Below are positions 1 through 3,832 of a DNA stretch of 5,254 bases, one piece after another (within the stretch, counting starts at the first letter, position 1; each line of letters opens with the position of its first letter). The DNA lies in contig JAJZRM010000222.1 in the NCBI GenBank assembly GCA_021802685.1, positions 1 through 5,254 on the forward strand, written 5' to 3'. The DNA comes from Deltaproteobacteria bacterium (GTDB taxonomy: Bacteria; Desulfobacterota; Deferrimicrobia; Deferrimicrobiales; Deferrimicrobiaceae). The notes beneath the pieces are model-generated. The model was not told the DNA's origin and did no database searches. It saw only the letters and a program-made list of their open reading frames with translations. The position numbers and the translations under genes were made by a program.

Positions 1-113
1 GGATTCGCCACTAGTGGGGCCTTTGTAGTGGCCGGATTCGCCACTAGTGGGGCCTTTGTAGTGGCCGGATTCGCCACTAGTGGGGCCTTTGTAGTGGCCG
101 GATTCGCCACTAC
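1..113. repeat. Perfect 33-bp tandem repeat, three copies plus a 13-bp partial, running off the window
   Basis: Units at 1-33, 34-66 and 67-99 are identical base for base. A fourth begins at 100 and matches for 13 bp before diverging. The unit length is a multiple of three, so on the minus strand it encodes repeats of PATTKAPLVAN at the C-terminal end of the gene described above. Each unit holds the palindrome CCACTAGTGG. Neighbouring units create an inverted repeat, GTAGTGGC then 7 nt then GCCACTA, which is a perfect 8-bp dyad at 91-113. The absence of synonymous differences points to recent expansion or to selection on the DNA itself. The total copy number is unknown because the array reaches the window edge. 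Confidence 0.95.
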
Positions 114-722
114 GGGAGACTTTCGGCCTCGCCTGCGGGTGAACATCCCGCGCTTGTCTCTTGTGCCGATGGTGGCCGCTTTCGGCCAGGGGACCGGGCG
201 GAAGGTCGGCTTCCCGAAATTACGCCAACGCTCGCTCATGGCGTACTGGGCGAAGTCGCCCTTGAGGGCGCTTCCGGAACTGATGCGGTCGATCAGCCCT
301 ACCTCATGCAATCGGCGCAACGCATGGGCGAGTCCTCGAACCGTGAGCCCGTGGAACGGCGCTTCCCGAACGGGAAAGGAAAAGCTGGTGTTCTTCGGCG
401 GCCACAGTCCAGCCTTTTCCATCCGGGTCCGCTCCTTCCTGTTCGGGGGGAAAGCTTGCCGCGCCAAGACGAGCAGGTAGACTGTAACGGTCTGACCGTC
501 GCGTGCGATTTCCTTGAAGGCGTCGGAGAACAGGACCTCGCCTTCGATCTTCCAGAAAAAGCGCCGACGTTCGCGGCGAAGGGCCTCCACCGCGTTCTCC
601 TTGCTCACACAGACCGCCAGGACGCGCAGGATGCCTCGGGAGACACGATCTCCACGCCGGGGAAGGGTAGGGCGCCCGTCATCCCGCCCGCCTCGCTCGC
701 CGATTAATCCACGCAACGACAT
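1..722 (-). CDS. Winged-helix-like protein, possible replication initiator, with C-terminal 11-residue tandem repeats (3' end outside window)
   Basis: An open minus-strand frame runs without a stop from ATG at 722 to the window edge, giving at least 240 residues. The ATG has GGAG 8 nt upstream and overlaps the preceding HTH gene by 44 nt. A GTG at 608 (residue 39, followed by SKENAVEALRRERRRFF) is an alternative start with a weaker ribosome site. Residues 55-91 look like a globular domain (FFWKIEGEVLFSDAF, then VTVYLLVLARQAF). Residues 113-170 read like the winged-helix arrangement of plasmid or element replication and regulatory proteins: SFSFPVREAPFHGLT, then LAHALRRLHEVGLIDRI, then YAMSERWRNFGKP. 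A basic linker (about 181-201, RRRGRK) leads to perfect repeats of PATTKAPLVAN. The frame, motif pattern and repeats are seen directly. The replication-initiator role is inferred from the fold-like pattern and from the neighbouring integrase and HTH genes. It could instead be a transcriptional regulator. Confidence 0.75.
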   Translation of the reverse strand, partial: MSLRGLIGERGGRDDGRPTLPRRGDRVSRGILRVLAVCVSKENAVEALRRERRRFFWKIEGEVLFSDAFKEIARDGQTVTVYLLVLARQAFPPNRKERTRMEKAGLWPPKNTSFSFPVREAPFHGLTVRGLAHALRRLHEVGLIDRISSGSALKGDFAQYAMSERWRNFGKPTFRPVPWPKAATIGTRDKRGMFTRRRGRKSPVVANPATTKAPLVANPATTKAPLVANPATTKAPLVAN

Positions 723-933
723 CGCGGAATCTCCACAGCCTGCGTCGGCCGATGGTGAAACTCGGCGGCCCCCATGGCGCGATTTGCCGCTTGGCGTCGC
801 CGTATGTCGCCTGGTCGAGCAGGCTCAGGCTGATCCCGATGATCACCGCCGTCTCCTCTCGCGAGAGGTTGCGATACTGCGCGAGCTCGGGTGGAAGTTC
901 CGGGTGGGGACGACGGGTGCGCGCCCCCATCAC
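679..933 (-). CDS. Small helix-turn-helix DNA-binding protein (AlpA/excisionase-like)
   Basis: This protein has 84 residues from GTG at 933, or 83 from ATG at 930. AAGG lies upstream at a better distance from the GTG, and the GTG overlaps the previous stop codon in a GTGA arrangement, so the two genes are probably translationally coupled. Residues 23-45 (NLSREETAVIIGISLSLLDQ) form a helix-turn-helix of the HTH_17/AlpA/MerR-like superfamily. Residues 58-76 (SFTIGRRRLWRFRDVVAWI) form the typical basic wing and closing helix (IGRRRxWRxxDVxAW). Proteins of this kind act as excisionases (recombination directionality factors) or as transcription regulators in phages and integrative elements. The winged-helix gene overlaps its 3' end by 44 nt. 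The fold is well supported, but whether it excises, regulates or does both cannot be told from sequence. Confidence 0.85.
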   Translation of the reverse strand: MMGARTRRPHPELPPELAQYRNLSREETAVIIGISLSLLDQATYGDAKRQIAPWGPPSFTIGRRRLWRFRDVVAWINRRARRAG

Positions 934-1109
934 TTCGCACCCTTACTTGCCAGGAGTTTCATGATTTCGGATGTCGGGATCAGGATGCGGCGAGGACCGA
1001 CCTTAACGGTTTCAAGGAGTCCCTGCCGGGCATAACGATCCACGGTCTGCTCGGAACACTTAAGGATCTTTGCTGTTTCCCGCCGGGTCTGGTAGTCGTC
1101 GATTGCCAT
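930..1109 (-). CDS. Very small helix-turn-helix protein (HTH_17 excisionase family-like)
   Basis: This is a 59-residue protein from ATG at 1109; an in-frame TAA lies four codons upstream, so it cannot start earlier. Residues 6-30 (YQTRRETAKILKCSEQTVDRYARQG) form the HTH, and residues 31-52 (LLETVKVGPRRILIPTSEIMKLL) form the beta-hairpin wing and final helix. This is almost a complete minimal HTH_17/excisionase domain with nothing added. The purine-rich AAGAAGG before the ATG sits unusually close (1 nt), so initiation may be weak. Its stop overlaps the start of the next HTH gene. Its role as a recombination directionality factor or repressor follows from the family and from an integrase in the same element, and is an inference. 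It is the first gene after an AT-rich gap and probably starts a three-gene operon ending with the repeat-tailed protein. Confidence 0.85.
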   Translation of the reverse strand: MAIDDYQTRRETAKILKCSEQTVDRYARQGLLETVKVGPRRILIPTSEIMKLLASKGAK

Positions 1110-1197
1110 GCCTTCTTATACAGCATGAGCACACGCAAGTATTTGATTATATTAGTGTAATACGGTGTAGCGGGGGATTACCCTAAACGGTGAGAGC
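1110..1197 (-). promoter_or_regulatory. AT-rich gap, candidate promoter region for the HTH operon
   Basis: This 88-bp non-coding gap lies between the 212-residue gene and the first HTH gene, and its 1138-1163 segment is clearly richer in A+T than its surroundings. On the minus strand it contains TATAAT (1151-1146), a perfect -10 hexamer, but no convincing -35 hexamer at 16-18 bp. A small inverted repeat (GTATT/AATAC) surrounds that hexamer, and GTGTA occurs twice 10 bp apart (1155, 1165). An activator-dependent or self-regulated promoter is plausible but unproven. Confidence 0.35.
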
Positions 1198-1836
1198 TCA
1201 GGGTAGGAGGAACTTCGAATCCCACGGCGGGCACAGCGCCCGCCCTCCGAACATCGGATCCACCTGCTTGCGGTGGGAGAATCGCGCATCGTCCCGGAAC
1301 TGGAACATGGTCCCGCCGCCGGGTGCGGGTTTCGGGTACTCATGACGACTTTCAACGCGGAGGTACTGCGGGATGTAGTATCTCAGCGGGTTTTCCTTTT
1401 GCCGCTTCACGAAACGCCGATACGCTTCTCTCATCGCGTGAGGTGTTCCCGCGGCCGCGGTTCCGGCCAGCGCCCGCGATGAAACCTCGAACACAACCTT
1501 TTCCTGTACGCCGTGCTCCAGGCATTGTTCCACCGTCTCGAACCGCATCCGGTCCGCCATGTCATCCTCGAACTTCCGCCGCCATGCTGCGTGGCGCTTG
1601 TTCGGATTCTCTCCGCCGAACATGAGCTCGCGTTGCCGGATGGCGAGTTCGTCGAGCGCCCACTTTGGGAGCGTGGCCGCGTACTCCCTGCAGTAGCAGA
1701 TTGCGTCGTACAGTCCGCACTCGTTCCCGGCTGAGAACACTTCGTGGAAACGGTTGAGATTCATCCGGTGAGTATATTCAAGTCCCGACTTGTAATCTTT
1801 TTGGGGCGGTGAGGATGTTTTTTTCAGCTTGCCCAC
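1198..1836 (-). CDS. Hypothetical protein, 212 residues, unrecognised
   Basis: The start is GTG at 1836, with an excellent AGGAGG six bases upstream; the annotated start therefore rests on a strong ribosome site despite the GTG codon. The protein looks soluble, with no signal peptide or membrane segment. It is rich in charged and aromatic residues and mostly helical in appearance. Notable stretches are a Lys/Ser/Pro-rich N-terminus (1-20), NRFHEVFSAGNECGLYDAICYC around 28-49 (three cysteines within about 10 residues, including a CYC), a charged helix AWRRKFEDDMADRMRF around 84-99, AGTAAAGTPHAMREAYRRFVKR in the 120s-140s, and a C-terminal tail ending in PPWDSKFLLP. I do not recognise a family and give no function. 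It sits 104 bp after the integrase, on the same strand, and may share its transcript. Its position suggests an accessory or regulatory gene of the mobile element. Confidence 0.7.
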   Translation of the reverse strand: MGKLKKTSSPPQKDYKSGLEYTHRMNLNRFHEVFSAGNECGLYDAICYCREYAATLPKWALDELAIRQRELMFGGENPNKRHAAWRRKFEDDMADRMRFETVEQCLEHGVQEKVVFEVSSRALAGTAAAGTPHAMREAYRRFVKRQKENPLRYYIPQYLRVESRHEYPKPAPGGGTMFQFRDDARFSHRKQVDPMFGGRALCPPWDSKFLLP

Positions 1837-1881
1837 GCTCCACCTCCTGCCGGTGGTCCTGCTTTAGTTGCCCTCGGGGGA

Positions 1882-1923
1882 GGCGGAGCAGGTTCCGCCC
1901 CGGCGCCGGGATCAGCGGCGCCG
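1882..1923. other. Two adjacent GC-rich inverted repeats after the integrase gene
   Basis: CGGCGCCG at 1901-1908 is repeated inverted at 1916-1923 with a 7-nt loop, a perfect 8-bp stem. Immediately beside it GGCGGA (1882-1887) pairs with TCCGCC (1894-1899). Both lie 18-60 bp past the integrase stop codon in its direction of transcription. No T-tract follows on either strand, so a standard intrinsic terminator is not supported. They may stabilise the integrase mRNA 3' end or weaken read-through to the next gene. Confidence 0.4.
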
Positions 1924-1940
1924 TTCCCCCGAAGATCCCG

Positions 1941-3212
1941 TTATCGGTTTCGCTTCTTCGCTGCCTTGTTCACTTCTCGCGGTGCGTCGAGCCGGTTGAC
2001 CGCCTCCCGGTTCGCCCCCGGGACCAGGTGCCCGTACGTGTCCACGGTGAGGCTGATCGAATGGTGTCCGAGCTGCTCCTTGACGTAGGCGAGGGATTCG
2101 CCGTTGCCGATGAGCCACGATGCGAAGGAGTGCCGCAAGTCGTGGAACCGGATCTTCCGAAGTTTCGCCTTCCGGAGCACGGCTTCGAAAGACTTCCGGA
2201 CGTTCGCACCGTCGTAAGGGGTCAGTGCATCCGATACGAATACGAGGGTGGGCATCTCTTGGCCCGCCTTCAACACCTCGGCCGCCATGTTCTTCTTGTG
2301 CTGGTCCAGTACTTCCTTGAGCCGGTCGGACATATCGACGCGGCGGGCTTTCCCGGACTTCGGCGTCCCGACGATTCCCTGCCAGACGGAGCGCCGGACT
2401 TCGATGAAGTTTCCGTTCCAGTCGATGTCTCCCCATTCGAGCGCCAGGAGTTCTCCCAAACGCATCCCGGTCCGCATCGCGGTCACAAGCAGGGGGTGGA
2501 GCCGCTTGAAATGCTTCTCGGCGGCCATGAGCACCAGGTCGCCTTCCGGGAGGGTCAGGAAGTCGATCTTCTCTTTTCGATCCCCCGTACGGATGAACCG
2601 GCCGGGACGCTGCGCGGGGTTAGCCGCGACGATGCCATCCTCGACCGCGTGATTGAAGATCGCCGAGAGAGTCCGCATCATGTACGTGATCGACCGGGGA
2701 GAGAGGGAAGCGTCGAGTTTCTTATTCGGGAGCTTCTTCGGCCTGACGCGGCCCTCCCGCATCTTCTCGAAGCAGAGTTCCTTGATTTCCTCCCGTGTGA
2801 TCTCCGCGAGTGGCCGATCCTTGAAGGTGGGGAGGATGTAGTGGTCCAGGATCGTCTTGTATCCGTCCGCCGAGGACGGCTTCAGGTTGATCGCGACGTG
2901 CCCCTCCATCCATCGCTTCGCGTACTCGCCGAAGGTGAGGGGGCGATTTCGTTCTTCCTCGGCTTCCTGCCGTCGCATCTCCGCCTTGGCGAGGGACTTC
3001 CCCGACATCTTGTCCGATCGGACGATGGATACCTTCGTCGCGGTCCATCCCGCTGATTCGCGGCCTACCTTCTCGTTCCGCGAAGTCCTCTCTCCTGGGA
3101 GGCGATAGGTGATGTAGAACACTTTGTCCGGCTTCGGTGGGACCTTCCCCGGGACGGTGCTTTTCCGGTACCAGACTCCCCTGTATCCCTCGCAGTGGTT
3201 CCTCGCCGGCAT
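1941..3212 (-). CDS. int: Tyrosine recombinase/integrase of a tRNA-targeting mobile element
   Basis: This integrase catalyses site-specific DNA strand exchange between an element and its chromosomal attachment site. The chosen start is ATG at 3212, because GGGAGGGG lies 3-4 nt upstream; this gives 423 residues, within the normal size range. An in-frame ATG at 3284 would add 24 residues but falls on the predicted -35 box. Residues about 10-70 are an N-terminal arm-binding-type domain. Residues 92-200 are the SAM-like core-binding domain (LTFGEYAKRWMEG; later SPRSITYMMRTLSAIFNHAV). Residues 210-400 are the catalytic domain with a full set of active residues: R251 (TGMRLGE), a hairpin lysine at 285 or 288 (TPKSGKARR), H357 and R360 (FHDLRHSFAS), H383 (LGHHS) and the nucleophile Y393 (DTYGHL). 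The C-terminus is basic. No frameshift is visible, so it is probably active. The tRNA-Asn fragment upstream of it is the likely target site. Confidence 0.96.
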   Translation of the reverse strand: MPARNHCEGYRGVWYRKSTVPGKVPPKPDKVFYITYRLPGERTSRNEKVGRESAGWTATKVSIVRSDKMSGKSLAKAEMRRQEAEEERNRPLTFGEYAKRWMEGHVAINLKPSSADGYKTILDHYILPTFKDRPLAEITREEIKELCFEKMREGRVRPKKLPNKKLDASLSPRSITYMMRTLSAIFNHAVEDGIVAANPAQRPGRFIRTGDRKEKIDFLTLPEGDLVLMAAEKHFKRLHPLLVTAMRTGMRLGELLALEWGDIDWNGNFIEVRRSVWQGIVGTPKSGKARRVDMSDRLKEVLDQHKKNMAAEVLKAGQEMPTLVFVSDALTPYDGANVRKSFEAVLRKAKLRKIRFHDLRHSFASWLIGNGESLAYVKEQLGHHSISLTVDTYGHLVPGANREAVNRLDAPREVNKAAKKRNR

Positions 3213-3228
3213 CGCCCCTCCCTTCCTC

Positions 3229-3250
3229 TTACATCCACTTTTACATCCAC
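3229..3250. repeat. Tandem 10-bp repeat in the integrase leader
   Basis: TTACATCCAC occurs twice, at 3229-3238 and 3241-3250, separated by TT (12-bp period). On the minus strand this reads GTGGATGTAA twice, between the candidate -10 box and the integrase start. Exact short repeats beside an integrase gene near its att site are typical of arm-type integrase sites or excisionase/repressor sites. The repeat is seen directly; its function is inferred. Confidence 0.8.
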
Positions 3251-3254
3251 AAAT

Positions 3255-3284
3255 AGGGTAATCGTGGGAGCCGGTAGGAGTCAA
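3255..3284 (-). promoter_or_regulatory. Candidate integrase promoter
   Basis: On the minus strand TTGACT (3284-3279, one mismatch to TTGACA) is followed after 18 bp by TACCCT (3260-3255), a weak -10 hexamer. Transcription would start near 3248, inside the tandem 10-bp repeat, and give a leader of about 35 nt. A protein bound to the repeats would therefore block transcription, which would suit autoregulation. The -35 box is good and the -10 box is poor. Confidence 0.4.
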
Positions 3285-3314
3285 GTGCTTTCTAACATGC
3301 TGATAATATTGGAT

Positions 3315-3342
3315 GGTGGTATTTGGTGGGAACAGGTGGGAA
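3315..3342. repeat. Helically phased GGTGG direct repeats next to the attachment site
   Basis: GGTGGTAT (3315-3322), GGTGGGAA (3325-3332) and GGTGGGAA (3335-3342) follow one another with an exact 10-bp period, so all three face the same side of the helix. They end 10 bp before the tRNA-like segment, on the element side. Cooperative binding of integrase arms, an excisionase or a bending protein is a reasonable inference. Confidence 0.7.
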
Positions 3343-3351
3343 ACGTAATGA

Positions 3352-3398
3352 ACCGACTGTTAATCAGGAGGTCGAAGGTTCGAATCCTTCATTGCGTG
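3352..3398 (+). tRNA. 3' half of tRNA-Asn(GTT), partial; probable element attachment site
   Basis: From the anticodon loop onward every tRNA distance is canonical: loop CTGTTAA (3357-3363) with anticodon GTT at 3359-3361, a 5-nt variable loop (3369-3373), a perfect T arm with GAAGG/CCTTC stem and TTCGAAT loop (3374-3390), a 7-nt acceptor strand ATTGCGT (3391-3397) and discriminator G at 3398. G73 and GTT fit asparagine. The 5' half is not a tRNA: there is no D arm, and the anticodon stem pairs at only 3 of 5 positions (C3354 opposite A3366, A3352 opposite G3368). CCA is not encoded. This is the displaced 3' end expected when a tyrosine-recombinase element inserts into a tRNA gene with crossover in or near the anticodon loop. 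The element then lies to the left, and an intact tRNA-Asn should stand at its far end, outside this window. It is not expected to yield a functional tRNA. Confidence 0.75.
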
Positions 3399-3419
3399 GT
3401 GCGCCCTGCCGGGCGCACC
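3398..3419. terminator. Strong GC-rich hairpin, likely terminator of the original tRNA gene
   Basis: GGTGCGCCC (3398-3406) pairs perfectly with GGGCGCACC (3411-3419) around a TGCC loop, a 9-bp stem. It directly follows the tRNA-Asn 3' end on the plus strand and lies 15 bp beyond the stop of the exported-protein gene on the minus strand, so it could end transcription from both sides. The U-tract is poor on the plus strand (a loose CTTGCCTGTTCTTT) and absent on the minus strand, so efficient intrinsic termination is uncertain. Confidence 0.5.
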
Positions 3420-3433
3420 CGCTTGCCTGTTCT

Positions 3434-3685
3434 TTAGTCGTTGCCGTAATCTTTCATCCAGGATTCTTCGTGGACCGTCCCCGGAAGCGAGCCGGTTTCC
3501 ACCGGACCGCTTGCCTGCCAATCGGTGCCTGCCCAGTTTCCCTCGGGAACGAATTCCCGGTCCGACGACGATCGCAGGCCTTGTCCGCCATGCGGAGACT
3601 CCCCGGGATAGTCCGCCATCGCCTCTCCGGCCAACGCGCCGACAAACGCACCAACTGCTAAAATCGAAATTATTTTTCGAACCAT
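3434..3685 (-). CDS. Small exported protein of unknown function
   Basis: This is an 83-residue protein from ATG at 3685, chosen because GGAGG lies 8 nt upstream and because this start puts a proper signal peptide at the N-terminus. An in-frame ATG at 3727 would add 14 residues without a ribosome site. The signal peptide has a basic n-region (MVRK), a hydrophobic core (IISILAVGAFVGALAG) and an AMA cleavage motif, with cleavage likely after residue 24 before DYPGES. There is no lipobox cysteine. The mature part, about 59 residues, is Gly/Ser/Asp/Glu-rich, acidic and probably disordered (HGGQGLRSSSDREF, GNWAGTDWQASG), and has no cysteine. It should end up in the periplasm or outside the cell. 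I recognise no family. It lies 147 bp downstream of the cyclase gene on the same strand and may have its own promoter. Confidence 0.75.
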   Translation of the reverse strand: MVRKIISILAVGAFVGALAGEAMADYPGESPHGGQGLRSSSDREFVPEGNWAGTDWQASGPVETGSLPGTVHEESWMKDYGND

Positions 3686-3729
3686 GGCCTGACCCTCCAT
3701 TGGGCTGATAGGTAGGTAGTCCATCACAA

Positions 3730-3735
3730 ATTAAA
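3730..3735 (-). promoter_or_regulatory. Candidate -10 box for the exported-protein gene
   Basis: TTTAAT on the minus strand (5 of 6 bases of TATAAT) lies in the most A+T-rich part of the 147-bp gap after the cyclase gene and would give a leader of about 38 nt. No good -35 hexamer is found at 16-18 bp, so the call is weak. Confidence 0.2.
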
Positions 3736-3832
3736 CCAATCCTTGTAGTTCGATGAATGGCGGAGTTGATAGTTTCCCGTCAGGTTTCAATCTTGGTCGC
3801 TTCCCCCTCGATCAACCCCTTTTTCGTTCCGG

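Noticed and set aside
1..113. CRISPR array
   Set aside because: The units are contiguous 33-bp tandem copies without variable spacers, and they continue a coding frame.
28..480. Plus-strand frame beginning with GFATSGAFVVA repeats
   Set aside because: The minus-strand frame is open for the full 720 bases, has a ribosome site and shows plausible protein patterns; the plus-strand repeat peptide is only its shadow, and no good ribosome site or continuing domain is seen.
1809..3056. A 415-codon open frame on the plus strand opposite the integrase
   Set aside because: It is antisense to a clear tyrosine recombinase with all catalytic residues; its translation is Arg/Pro/Val-rich without domains, as expected of a GC-rich shadow frame.
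3213..3284. Longer integrase starting at ATG 3284
   Set aside because: The extension has no ribosome site, overlaps the likely -35 box and tandem repeats, and adds a cysteine-rich stretch not typical of the family; ATG 3212 has a strong ribosome site.
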